A stretch of DNA of 64,000 nt from positions 6,572,001 through 6,636,000 of the forward strand of contig NZ_VIVR01000001.1 of the NCBI RefSeq assembly GCF_007828955.1. The letters are read 5' to 3'. A program made the position numbers and the translations under genes. The stretch's first letter is position 1. Every line of letters starts with the position of its first letter. Shown here piece by piece: positions 16,263 to 24,121 of this stretch. A model generated the notes under the pieces. It saw only the letters and a program-made list of their open reading frames with translations. It was not told the origin of the DNA and made no database searches. Origin of the DNA: Kitasatospora atroaurantiaca. Lineage in GTDB: Bacteria > Actinomycetota > Actinomycetes > Streptomycetales > Streptomycetaceae.

Positions 16263-17179
16263 TGCTCGCTCAGCCCGCTCTCGACCTCACTCCGACGCAG
16301 GCCGTCGAGGCGCTGGAACGCGTCCTGCTCGACGGCCTCGACCCGGAGGCCGCTCCACCGCGGACCAGCGTGCCCGTGCCGGCGGGGGAGCTGCTGCTGA
16401 TGCCGGCGGCGAGCGCCGCGTACGCGGGCGTGAAGATCGCCGGGGTGGCGCCCGCCAATCCCGGACGCGGCCTCGCCCGGATCACCGGCAGCTACCTGCT
16501 GCTCGACGGGCCCACCCTGAGGCCGCTCGCCCTGCTGGACGGCGCCGCGCTCACCACCCTGCGCACCCCGGCCGTCACGGCTCTCGCGCTGCGGCGGCTG
16601 GCGGTGCCGGAGGCCGGGCACCTGGTGCTGTTCGGCGCGGGCCCGCAGGCGTACGGACACCTGGACGCGCTGCGTGCCGTGCTCCCGTTGACCCGGCTCA
16701 CCGTGGTGGCGCGCAGTGCCGGGCCTGCCGCCGAGCTGGCCGCGTACGCCACGTCCCACGGGCTCGCCGCCTCCGTCGGCACCCCTGACGCGGTCTCAGG
16801 CGCCGACCTCGTGGTCTGCTGCACCACGGCCCGCACCCCGCTGTTCGACGGCCGCCTGGTGCCCGGCCGTGCCGCCGTCGCGGCCGTCGGCTCGCACGAG
16901 GCGTCGGCCCGTGAGGTGGACGGTGCGCTGGTCGCGCGGTCGGCCCTGTACGTGGAGGCCCGCGCGGCCGCGCTGCGGGAGGCCGGCGATCTGCTGATCC
17001 CCGGTGTTGCGGCCGAACGGCTTGCTAATCTGTCAGAACTGGTCAACGGAACGGCAGTTGTGCCCACCGACCGGCCCAGGTTCTTCAAGAGCGTCGGGAT
17101 GGCCTGGCAGGATCTCGCGGTGGCGGCGGCTCAGTACGAGCTTCACGCAGCGCGCCGAAATGTTTCACAATCAACGTAA
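16262..17179 (+). CDS. Ornithine cyclodeaminase/mu-crystallin family, probable pyrroline-2-carboxylate reductase
   Basis: 305 aa. The NAD(P)-binding part shows VLFGAGPQAYGHLDALRAV and the later AAVGSHEASAREVD, as in the ornithine cyclodeaminase/mu-crystallin family. The ATG overlaps the upstream TGA by one base. In hydroxyproline clusters this family (LhpI type) reduces pyrroline-2-carboxylate to L-proline, the step after 3-hydroxyproline dehydration; that is the likely role here. True ornithine cyclodeaminase or alanine dehydrogenase activity cannot be excluded. It is the last gene of the operon starting at 11771; gntR follows with its own promoter. Confidence 0.8.
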   Translation: MLAQPALDLTPTQAVEALERVLLDGLDPEAAPPRTSVPVPAGELLLMPAASAAYAGVKIAGVAPANPGRGLARITGSYLLLDGPTLRPLALLDGAALTTLRTPAVTALALRRLAVPEAGHLVLFGAGPQAYGHLDALRAVLPLTRLTVVARSAGPAAELAAYATSHGLAASVGTPDAVSGADLVVCCTTARTPLFDGRLVPGRAAVAAVGSHEASAREVDGALVARSALYVEARAAALREAGDLLIPGVAAERLANLSELVNGTAVVPTDRPRFFKSVGMAWQDLAVAAAQYELHAARRNVSQST

Positions 17180-17218
17180 CGTGACATTGTACAATGGTGT
17201 CCTGCAAACCTCCGGAGG
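17180..17218 (+). promoter_or_regulatory. Operator site C and promoter of the gntR gene
   Basis: The shared element CGTGACATTGTAC (17180-17192) overlaps the -10 hexamer TACAAT (17190-17195), 30 bases before the gntR ATG. No good -35 is seen. The ribosome-binding site GGAGG is at 17214-17218. The placement suggests autoregulation. Confidence 0.7.
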
Positions 17219-17224
17219 AACACC

Positions 17225-17935
17225 ATGGCGGACCTCAAGCCCCGCGCCCTCATCTCCGTTCAGGAGCGCCTGCGCGACCAGGTCGCCCATGCCCTGCGCG
17301 CCGCGCTGATCTCCGGCGAGCTGCGCCCCGGCGTCGTCTACTCCGCCCCGGCGCTGGCCGCTGACTTCGGCGTCTCGGCCACCCCCGTCCGTGAGGCGAT
17401 GCTGGACCTCGCCCGTGAGGGCCTGGTCGAGGCCGTCCGCAACAAGGGCTTCCGGGTCACCGAACTGACCGAGCGTGACCTCGACGACTTCACCGAGATC
17501 CGCGCCCTGATCGAGGTCCCCACCGTCGGCCGGGTCACCAGAACGGCGACCCGCGAGCAGCTGGAGGCGCTGCGCCCCGAGGCGGAGGCCATCGTGGTGG
17601 CGGCCCGCAAGCACGACCTGATCGCCTACCTCGAGGCGGACCGCCAGTTCCACCTCGACCTACTCGGCCTGGCCGGCAACGCCCGCCTGGTCGAGGTGGT
17701 CGGCGACCTCCGCAAGCGTTCCCGCCTCTACGGCCTCAACCGGCTCGACCAGCGCGGCGAGCTGGTCTCCTCCGCCGAGGAGCACCTGCAGCTGCTCGAC
17801 CTGATGATCTCCGGAGACGCGGATGCCGCCGAGGAGTGCATGGCCCAGCACCTCGGCCACATCCGCTCCCTCTGGGCCGCCGGCGCGGACGCGGTCGTGG
17901 ACGAACGGCCGGCCCTGCGCCTCGGGGCGCGGTGA
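17225..17935 (+). CDS. GntR-family (FadR/FCD subfamily) regulator of hydroxyproline use
   Basis: 236 aa. The N-terminal winged helix (about 10-75: LRDQVAHALRAALISGEL, ADFGVSATPVREAM, GFRV) is followed by an all-helical FCD ligand domain (about 85-220). The latter has Asp/His metal-type positions (EADRQFHLDLL, MAQHLGHI). FCD regulators usually bind small organic acids or amino acids and repress neighbouring catabolic genes. Site C in its own promoter and five matching sites in the window make it the natural candidate for controlling the whole hydroxyproline and collagen-peptide gene set. The inducer is probably hydroxyproline or a pathway intermediate. Confidence 0.9.
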   Translation: MADLKPRALISVQERLRDQVAHALRAALISGELRPGVVYSAPALAADFGVSATPVREAMLDLAREGLVEAVRNKGFRVTELTERDLDDFTEIRALIEVPTVGRVTRTATREQLEALRPEAEAIVVAARKHDLIAYLEADRQFHLDLLGLAGNARLVEVVGDLRKRSRLYGLNRLDQRGELVSSAEEHLQLLDLMISGDADAAEECMAQHLGHIRSLWAAGADAVVDERPALRLGAR

Positions 17936-18022
17936 CTCGTTCGAGTGAGTGTGACGCGATCGTCGGTGTGTCAAGCGGCGCACTAGCATGATGGTCCCGA
18001 CATCGGCAGCCAGGAGGAATCC

Positions 18023-18619
18023 ATGTCCGCCGCGGCAGTAGAGCACCCGTTCGAGCAGCCCACGCTGCTCGAAGCCGCTGACATGATCTCCAGTCAGCTG
18101 CCAGGGCATCGGGTCGAGATCATCGGGGGCCAGATCGCTGTGACGCCACCTGCCAATGCGTCGCACAGTCGCGCGCTCACCCTCATCATGGCCGCCCTCC
18201 TGGCGGCCGGGCTGGACGGTGAGGAATCGCAGGTGCTTCAGGCCGTCGGTCTGTGGCTCCCGGACGGACCGACCGCCTACGCCGTCCCGGATCTGGCAGT
18301 GGTTGACGCCGACATCGAGGATCACCTCCTCGAGTACAACTGCTACGACCCGGCAGTGTTCCGTCTGGTGCTCGAGGTCACGTCCTCGACCTACCTCCAG
18401 GACCTGAAGGTGAAGCCCGGGGTCTACGCCGGGGCGGGCGTGCCGGTCTACGTGATCGTGGACCGGAGGAACCGCAAGGTCATGGTCCTCACCGAGCCGA
18501 GCAATGGCGAGTATCGCGTCCAGGCGATCCACCACCCCGGGCAGTTCTTCACCCTCCCCGCGTCCATCGGCGCTGCGGTGACACTCGACGTCGACAGCAT
18601 CCTCGGTCCCGAGAAGTAG
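18023..18619 (+). CDS. Uma2 family (DUF820) putative endonuclease
   Basis: 198 aa, ATG behind aggagg. The PD-(D/E)xK-like core of the Uma2 family is visible: VPDLAVVD, LVLEVTSSTY and LKVKPGVYAGAGVPVYVIVD, giving the Asp, Glu and Lys expected of the fold. These genes are very common in streptomycetes and their substrate is unknown. There is no operon partner, and the GC content matches its neighbours. Confidence 0.78.
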   Translation: MSAAAVEHPFEQPTLLEAADMISSQLPGHRVEIIGGQIAVTPPANASHSRALTLIMAALLAAGLDGEESQVLQAVGLWLPDGPTAYAVPDLAVVDADIEDHLLEYNCYDPAVFRLVLEVTSSTYLQDLKVKPGVYAGAGVPVYVIVDRRNRKVMVLTEPSNGEYRVQAIHHPGQFFTLPASIGAAVTLDVDSILGPEK

Positions 18620-18620
18620 C

Positions 18621-19313
18621 TCAGGCCAGCCGGCCGTCGTGCATCGCCAGGACGCGGTCCACCCGGCCGAGGAGGTCGCGGTCGTGGGTGACCATGACCG
18701 TGGCCGTCCCGTGGGTGCGGGTGATCTCGGCGAGGAGCTCGACGATCTGGGCGCCCCGTTCGTGGTCGAGGGCCGAGGTCGGCTCGTCCACCAGGAGGAC
18801 CGAGGGTCGGCCGAAGAGGGCGCGGGCGATGTTCACCCGCTGCCGCTCGCCGCCGGAGAGCTGGTGCGGGCGTCGCCGCTGCTTCGCACCGTCCAGGCCG
18901 ACCGAGGCCAGCAGCTCCTCGGCCCGCTCACGGGCGGCCCGCGGCTTGCCGCCGCGTACCGACTCCAGGACCAGCAGCTGCTCCACGGCCGTCAGCGAGG
19001 CCAGCAGGTTGGACTGCTGGAAGACGATCCCCAGCCGCTCGCGGCGCAGCGCGGTCCTGGCCCCGTCGCTGAGCTCGCCCGCGTCCTGGCCGTCTATCAG
19101 CACCTGCCCGCTGTCCGGCCGAAGCAGCGTCGCCGCGACGGCGAGCAGACTGGACTTACCCGACCCGGAAGGCCCGGCGACGGCCGCGAACTCGCCCGGG
19201 GCCACCTCCAGGGTCACCCGGTCCAGGGCGGTGAGCCGGCTCTCGCCGTCCGGGTAGGTCAGCGTCACCTCGCGGAGGGCGAGGCCGGTACGGGTCTTGA
19301 GGACGGCGGTCAT
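18621..19313 (-). CDS. ABC transporter ATP-binding protein (MacB/LolD-like)
   Basis: 230 aa. It shows Walker A GPSGSGKSS, Q-loop FQQSN, signature LSGGERQRVNIARAL, Walker B VLLVDEPTSALD and the switch His in VMVTHDRD. It belongs to the export class that partners with FtsX-like permeases. Its ATG overlaps the end of the permease gene by 4 bases, so the two are co-translated. Possible cargo: an antimicrobial, lipid or peptide. It is divergent from a sensor kinase/response regulator pair that may control it. Confidence 0.9.
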   Translation of the reverse strand: MTAVLKTRTGLALREVTLTYPDGESRLTALDRVTLEVAPGEFAAVAGPSGSGKSSLLAVAATLLRPDSGQVLIDGQDAGELSDGARTALRRERLGIVFQQSNLLASLTAVEQLLVLESVRGGKPRAARERAEELLASVGLDGAKQRRRPHQLSGGERQRVNIARALFGRPSVLLVDEPTSALDHERGAQIVELLAEITRTHGTATVMVTHDRDLLGRVDRVLAMHDGRLA

Positions 19314-20380
19314 CGGTTGGCTCCCAGCGCGGCCAGCGGGTCGACAGAGGTGATACGGCGGACGGCCAGGGCAGCGCCCACCAGGCCGAGCAGGACCATG
19401 ACCGTCACCGGCACGGCGACGCTCGCGAAGCTCACGTCGAAGGGCACCGAGGCCGCGGCGAAGATCCCGCCGACCGCCCCGATGGTGCCGCCCAGCAGCG
19501 CCCCGCAGAGCAGCACGGCCGCCGCCTGCGCCAGCGCGTCCCGCACCAGGTAGGCGCTGCTCGCGCCGACGGCCTTGAGCACCGCGATGTCGGGCCTGCG
19601 CTGGACCGTCCAGACCGTGAAGAAGGCACCGACCACCAGCGCGCTCACCGCGAACAGGAAGCCCTGGATCATCTGCAGGCTGCCCTGCTCCGCCGAGTAG
19701 CCGTTGATGCCCGCCAGTGCGTCGGACAGCGACACCGTCCCGGTGCCCTGCGCGGCGTCCACCGCGGCGAGGCTCGCGCCCGAGGTGGTCAGGGCCAGCG
19801 CGGTCGGCCGGTTCTGGCCGCTCAGCTGCTCCCAGGTGCCGAGGGTGGTCCACACCGTCGGGGCGTGCGAGTACGAGCGCTCGGCCGTGATGCCGGAGAC
19901 CGTCAGCGTCTTCGGGCCGACCCTCACCTGCTCGCCCACCGTGAGGTGGTACTCCGCCGCCGTGTCACCGCCCACCGCCACCTGACCGTCCGTCGGCGCG
20001 CTGCCCGACTCCAGCGGCGGCAGCAGCCCGGCCGGTGCGCCGACCACGCTGACCGAGGCCGCGGACTCGCTCGCGGTGAGCCGGGTCAGCGAGATGCCCA
20101 GCGGCCGGGCGGACCGGACACCCGGCGCGCTCCCGAAGGCGGCCTCCTGGGCGGGCGAGACGGTGCTGTTGCTGAACGACACCGTCGGCGCGGCACCTGC
20201 CGGGGCGCCGAAGACGATCCGGTCGGCCGGCAGCTCGGCAATGGTCGAGGAGGCGGCGGAGGCGAGGCCGCCCGTGAGGCCGTACAGGAACACGACCAGT
20301 GTGGTTATCAAGGTGACGACCGCGCCCATCAGGGCGAAGCGGCCCTTGGCGAAGCGGATGTCACGCAGTGCGACGAACAC
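19310..20380 (-). CDS. FtsX-like ABC transporter permease
   Basis: 356 aa from the GTG at 20380 behind GGGAAGG. An N-terminal membrane helix (LMGAVVTLITTLVVFLYGL) is followed by a large extracytoplasmic domain of about 200 residues and three C-terminal helices, the MacB/FtsX topology. It forms a mechanotransmission-type exporter with the ATPase downstream. The longer in-frame reading upstream overlaps the kinase gene on the other strand and is not real. Confidence 0.86.
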   Translation of the reverse strand: MFVALRDIRFAKGRFALMGAVVTLITTLVVFLYGLTGGLASAASSTIAELPADRIVFGAPAGAAPTVSFSNSTVSPAQEAAFGSAPGVRSARPLGISLTRLTASESAASVSVVGAPAGLLPPLESGSAPTDGQVAVGGDTAAEYHLTVGEQVRVGPKTLTVSGITAERSYSHAPTVWTTLGTWEQLSGQNRPTALALTTSGASLAAVDAAQGTGTVSLSDALAGINGYSAEQGSLQMIQGFLFAVSALVVGAFFTVWTVQRRPDIAVLKAVGASSAYLVRDALAQAAAVLLCGALLGGTIGAVGGIFAAASVPFDVSFASVAVPVTVMVLLGLVGAALAVRRITSVDPLAALGANR

Positions 20381-20492
20381 GGGGACCTTCCCGGGACATG
20401 GGGGTGAGTGCTCCTCCACCTTGTCGGCGCGGGTGTCCGGTTCCATCAGGGAGAGGAACGGGCCTGACCCCCTGCGGGCGGGTGACCGGGGA

Positions 20493-20510
20493 ATCAATCG
20501 AACGGTTGAT
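20493..20510. promoter_or_regulatory. Palindrome between the ABC exporter and the two-component system
   Basis: ATCAATCG (20493-20500) and CGGTTGAT (20503-20510) form 8-base arms with one wobble and a 2-base centre. It lies midway in the 177-base divergent intergenic region and is a candidate binding site for the adjacent response regulator. Confidence 0.4.
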
Positions 20511-20557
20511 GCCGCGGCCGGCCGGCGCGCCGACCGGACCCCGTACCCTCGGGAGGC

Positions 20558-21751
20558 GTGAGCCGTACCGAACCGCCCCCGCCAGGACATTCTGCGAACA
20601 CCCCCGCGCTGCGCCTGATGAACCTCGCCCTGCACGGGCTGTTCTTCACCCTGCTGGGTGTGCTGGTCGCCCGCGGCGTGGTCGACGGCGGCCTCGGGCC
20701 CGGCGGGCTGGTCACCGCGGCCGCGCTGGCCGGTGTGTACGCGGCGGGCGGAGTGGTGGAGCGGATCCGTACCACCCGGCTGTGGGCGGGGCTCTGGCTG
20801 GCCGCGGTGGTGCTGCTCTGGGTGGGGCTGACGCTGCAGCATCCGGAGTTCTGCTACCTGGCGTTCCCGCTGTACTTCGTCTGCCTGCACCTGATGCCCG
20901 TCCGCCTGGCCGTCCCCGCCGTCCTGGGGCTCACCGCGATCGTGGTCGCGGCGCAGGCGGGCACCGACGGCGGTCTCACCACCGCCAAGATCCTCGGCCC
21001 GCTGGCCGGCGCGGCCGTCGCCCTGCTCACCGCGTACGGCTACGCGGCGCTGTACCGGGAGAGCCGGGAGCGCCAGCGCCTGATCGACGACCTGGTCCGC
21101 ACCCGCGACGAACTGGCCGCGACCCAGCGCGAGGCGGGCCGGCTCGCCGAACGGCAGCGCCTGGCACGCGAGATCCACGACACCCTGGCGCAGGGCCTGT
21201 CCAGCATCGTGCTGCTCGCCCGCTCCGCCGACGCCGCCCTGCCCGCCGACCCTGCGGCGGCGGCCGAGCGCATCCGCGAGGTCGGGCAGACCGCCTCCGC
21301 CAACCTCGCCGAGGCCCGCCGGTTCGTCGAGGCCCTCACCCCGCCGGCCCTGGACGACGCGACCCTCGCCGAGGCGCTGCGCCGCCTCGCCGCCGGCCCC
21401 GGTGCCGCCTTCCACCTGGACGGCGAGCCCTACCCGCTGCCGGTCGAGGCGGAGGTGGCCCTGCTGCGCCTGACCCAGGAGGCCCTGGCCAACGCCGTCC
21501 GGCACGCCCAGGCCGGGCGCATCGCGGTGACCCTGACCTATCTCGACGACGAGGTGACCCTGGACGTGTTCGACGACGGTGTCGGCTTCGACCCGGCCGC
21601 GCCTGCCCCCGGCTCCTTCGGCCTGCACGGCATGCGGGAGCGGATCGCCGCGCTCGGCGGAAGTCTGACCGTGGAGTCGACCCCGGGCGAGGGCACGGCG
21701 GTCGCGGTCTCGCTGCCGCTGCGGGTGCTGACCGAGGCGGGTGCGCGGTGA
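20558..21751 (+). CDS. Two-component sensor histidine kinase (NarL-type partner)
   Basis: 397 aa, GTG start. About five to six N-terminal membrane helices lead into a HisKA_3 dimerisation helix with phospho-acceptor His207 (AREIHDTLAQGLSS). An HATPase domain follows (ANAVRHA, DDGVGFD, GLHGMRERIAALGG). No large extracytoplasmic sensor is present, so it probably senses within or at the membrane. The GTG of the response regulator overlaps its stop. It is divergent from the ABC exporter, as in cell-envelope stress modules. Confidence 0.92.
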   Translation: MSRTEPPPPGHSANTPALRLMNLALHGLFFTLLGVLVARGVVDGGLGPGGLVTAAALAGVYAAGGVVERIRTTRLWAGLWLAAVVLLWVGLTLQHPEFCYLAFPLYFVCLHLMPVRLAVPAVLGLTAIVVAAQAGTDGGLTTAKILGPLAGAAVALLTAYGYAALYRESRERQRLIDDLVRTRDELAATQREAGRLAERQRLAREIHDTLAQGLSSIVLLARSADAALPADPAAAAERIREVGQTASANLAEARRFVEALTPPALDDATLAEALRRLAAGPGAAFHLDGEPYPLPVEAEVALLRLTQEALANAVRHAQAGRIAVTLTYLDDEVTLDVFDDGVGFDPAAPAPGSFGLHGMRERIAALGGSLTVESTPGEGTAVAVSLPLRVLTEAGAR

Positions 21752-22380
21752 TCCGGGTGCTGCTGGTGGACGACCACCCGGTGGTCCGGCGCGGGCTGCG
21801 CGCCATGGTGGACGACCTGCCGGAGCTGGAGGCCGTCGGCGAGGCGGCGGACGGCGTGGCGGCCCTGAAGGTGCTGGAGGAGCTCGAACAGCGGCCCGAC
21901 GTGGTCCTGATGGACCTCCAGATGGGCACCGGTATGCACGGGGTGGAGGCCACCCGGCGGATCACCGCCCTGCCCGACCCGCCGGCCGTGCTGATCCTCA
22001 CCACCTACTCGACGGATGCCGACATCCTGGCCGCCGTCGAGGCCGGCGCCACCGGCTACCTGCTCAAGGACGCCCCTCCCGAGGACGTCGCCGCCGCCGT
22101 GCGGGCCGCCTCACGCGGCGAGACCGTGCTCGCCCCGCCGGTGGCGGCCCGCCTGCTCGGCCGGGTCCGGGCCGGGCGTCCCACCCTGTCGCCGCGCGAG
22201 GCCGAGATCCTGCAGCTGCTCGCCGAGGGCCTGGCCAACCGGCAGATCTCCAAGCGGCTCTTCATCAGCGAGGCGACGGTGAAGACCCACCTGGTGCACA
22301 TCTACGACAAGCTCGGCGTCGACAGCCGAACCGCCGCGATCGCGGCCGGCCTCACCAGCGGCCTGATCAGACCGGCCTGA
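21748..22380 (+). CDS. NarL/LuxR-type response regulator
   Basis: 210 aa. Receiver domain 1-120 with phospho-acceptor Asp56 (VVLMDLQMG), acidic pair DDH near the start and Lys in LLKDAPP; C-terminal LuxR helix-turn-helix (LSPREAEILQLLAEGLANRQIS, SEATVKTHL). The start overlaps the kinase stop. Likely target: the divergent ABC exporter. Confidence 0.93.
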   Translation: MIRVLLVDDHPVVRRGLRAMVDDLPELEAVGEAADGVAALKVLEELEQRPDVVLMDLQMGTGMHGVEATRRITALPDPPAVLILTTYSTDADILAAVEAGATGYLLKDAPPEDVAAAVRAASRGETVLAPPVAARLLGRVRAGRPTLSPREAEILQLLAEGLANRQISKRLFISEATVKTHLVHIYDKLGVDSRTAAIAAGLTSGLIRPA

Positions 22381-22410
22381 CGGAGCCTCTGGGGGGCAAC
22401 CGGGTAACCC

Positions 22411-22489
22411 CAGGGGCGCGGGGAACTGCGCGAGACCGGAAGGCAACCACCTGTGCCCTACCGCTTCGCGCAGTTCCCCGCCCCCCTTG
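22411..22489. repeat. Streptomycete intergenic inverted repeat, copy 2
   Basis: Left arm 22411-22434 and right arm 22466-22489 around a 31-base centre. It lies between the convergent response-regulator and secreted-protein genes, where it can end transcription from both sides. Confidence 0.85.
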
Positions 22490-22516
22490 TGGTTGGCCGG
22501 TTGCCCACGGCGGAGG

Positions 22517-23455
22517 TCAGCCGTGCGTCACGCACTTGTTCGCGCTGTTGGACCAGAGCCCCTGCAGGTCGAAGGTGCCGGTGCTCAGCGTGACGTAGGC
22601 GTCCAGTTGCACGCACGCGTCACCGATCTCACCGCCGCCGCCGTTCCAGCCGATGCTGGGCCAGAAGTCGGTCACCGTCTCGGCGTACTCGTGGGTCTCG
22701 GTGGACTCGATCCCGGAGAGCAGCCGGCCGTCGGTGAAGGTGGTGCAGGCGCCGGCACCGCTGTCCGGGATGTAGGGCAGGTTGGTGTACGCGAGCTTGC
22801 CGTACGAGGAGCTGGTCCAGTCGTGCCAGGCACAGAAGCCGGAGTTGGGGAAGCCGTCCGGGTGGGTGCCGGTGGGGGAGACGATCACGTACTGGGCGTT
22901 GAGGTTGGGCGTCTGCGTGGTGTTGCCGAAATGGGCGGCGGCGTTGGCCGCCTCTGCGGCGATCTGGGCGGCGGTGGCGTTGGTGGGCGCTGCCGAGGTG
23001 TTGTCGAACCAGGCGCCGGCCAGCGGGGACGAGGCCGGGTGGTTGACGTGGATGCCGTTGCTGCCGCAGGTGACGGTGCCCTTGGCGACGCCCTCGCAGT
23101 ACTGGTCGAGGATCGTGCCCCAGGTGTCCTGGCTGCCGTAGAGGCCCTTGAACATGTTCTGCATGTCGGTGGCGACCCCGGCCGGGTCGGAGGACCACTG
23201 TGATCCCCAGAAGACCAGGTACACCTGGGGGTTGGGGGAGACCACGCCCTGGGAGTCGCCGGAGCCCACCTTGAGGGTGTTTCTCGAATGGGCCGCCGGC
23301 TGAAGCTGCTTCGCGGCGGGCGCCAGAGGCTTCAGTCCGTGGTGGGCGGGGGCGGGCTGGGCCTGCGCGCCGGAGGCGAGCGAGGTGGTGCCGAACGCGG
23401 CCAGGGCAAGCACGGCCGTGGTGTGGGCGATGGCTCTGAGCGGGGACATGCGCAT
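22517..23455 (-). CDS. Secreted protein with HExxE motif, putative metallopeptidase-like
   Basis: 312 aa from the ATG at 23455 behind cgggag. A Sec signal peptide ends near ASGAQA. The mature protein contains VYLVFWGSQW, and near the C-terminus ESTETHEYAETVTD followed by GGGGEIGDACV. This HE..E..TD..GEIGD layout recalls a family of secreted bacterial proteins related to plant EXORDIUM. The HExxE could bind metal, but no canonical HExxH is present. Function is unproven; the protease-rich neighbourhood makes a digestive role possible. No copy of the shared operator lies upstream. Confidence 0.62.
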   Translation of the reverse strand: MRMSPLRAIAHTTAVLALAAFGTTSLASGAQAQPAPAHHGLKPLAPAAKQLQPAAHSRNTLKVGSGDSQGVVSPNPQVYLVFWGSQWSSDPAGVATDMQNMFKGLYGSQDTWGTILDQYCEGVAKGTVTCGSNGIHVNHPASSPLAGAWFDNTSAAPTNATAAQIAAEAANAAAHFGNTTQTPNLNAQYVIVSPTGTHPDGFPNSGFCAWHDWTSSSYGKLAYTNLPYIPDSGAGACTTFTDGRLLSGIESTETHEYAETVTDFWPSIGWNGGGGEIGDACVQLDAYVTLSTGTFDLQGLWSNSANKCVTHG

Positions 23456-23644
23456 GAGTTCTCCCGAGCGAGGGTTGGGTTGGGGGTGAACTGCGTGCGG
23501 GAAAGCGCGAGTTACCCAACCAGCTCGGATCGGTCGGCGTCCATGGGTCGGACTGCCGCTGGCCGAAGATTTTGCTGTGTCTATGCCAAATCTCGGCAGA
23601 AACAGTGGAATCTGTCGCTGGTGCAGCAAATATTGGCGACGCCG

Positions 23645-24016
23645 TCAGTGCAGCGCCGTCCGGTAGAAGCCGATCTTGGCGTGGATGAGCCGCTGTTGCT
23701 GCCGTAGGTTGGCGATCTGGGCCTCCACCTGCTCGTTGTGCTCCTCCAGCACGGCCAGCCGCTCGGGATACGTCTCCTCACCCGCCCGGACCAGCTCGGC
23801 GAAGCGGAACATCTCCGCTATCGGCATGCCGGTCTCGCGCAGGCAGCGCAGCATGCCGAGCCACTCCAGGTCGTCCTGGGTGAAGCGGCGGTGGCCGCTG
23901 CTCGATCGCTCGACGGTGCCGAGGAGCCCGATCCGCTCGTAGTAGCGGAGGGTGTCCAGGCTGAAGCCCGACTCCTCGACGGCCTGAGCCGGGGTCAGGT
24001 AGGTGCTCGTGGTCAT
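23645..24016 (-). CDS. MerR family transcriptional regulator
   Basis: 123 aa. The N-terminal MerR winged helix (LTPAQAVEESGFSLDTLRYYERIGLL, SGHRRFTQDDLEWL) and a C-terminal dimerisation helix (VLEEHNEQVEAQIANLRQQQ) are clear. There are no metal-binding cysteines, so the effector is probably organic or redox. An in-frame ATG four codons upstream is possible. A perfect 7+7 palindrome lies just upstream, suggesting autoregulation. Confidence 0.9.
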   Translation of the reverse strand: MTTSTYLTPAQAVEESGFSLDTLRYYERIGLLGTVERSSSGHRRFTQDDLEWLGMLRCLRETGMPIAEMFRFAELVRAGEETYPERLAVLEEHNEQVEAQIANLRQQQRLIHAKIGFYRTALH

Positions 24017-24038
24017 GGCCCAGATCATGCCGCCTGAC

Positions 24039-24054
24039 CTGGAGTGAACTCCAG
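24039..24054. promoter_or_regulatory. MerR-type operator palindrome
   Basis: CTGGAGTGAACTCCAG: two 7-base arms with a GA centre, 23 bases upstream of the merR start. MerR regulators bind such dyads within elongated promoter spacers. Confidence 0.65.
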
Positions 24055-24121
24055 ACGGCCGATCAGCGGGCCCGCCTCGACGCGGCGGGGTGAGCCGGGA
24101 GGGCCGCACCCCGCCGCCGGC

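Noticed and set aside
17950..17962. TGTGACGCGATCG upstream of the Uma2 gene as a seventh operator
   Set aside because: It shares only TGTGAC; the AT-rich middle and TAC/CAC end of the other six are missing.
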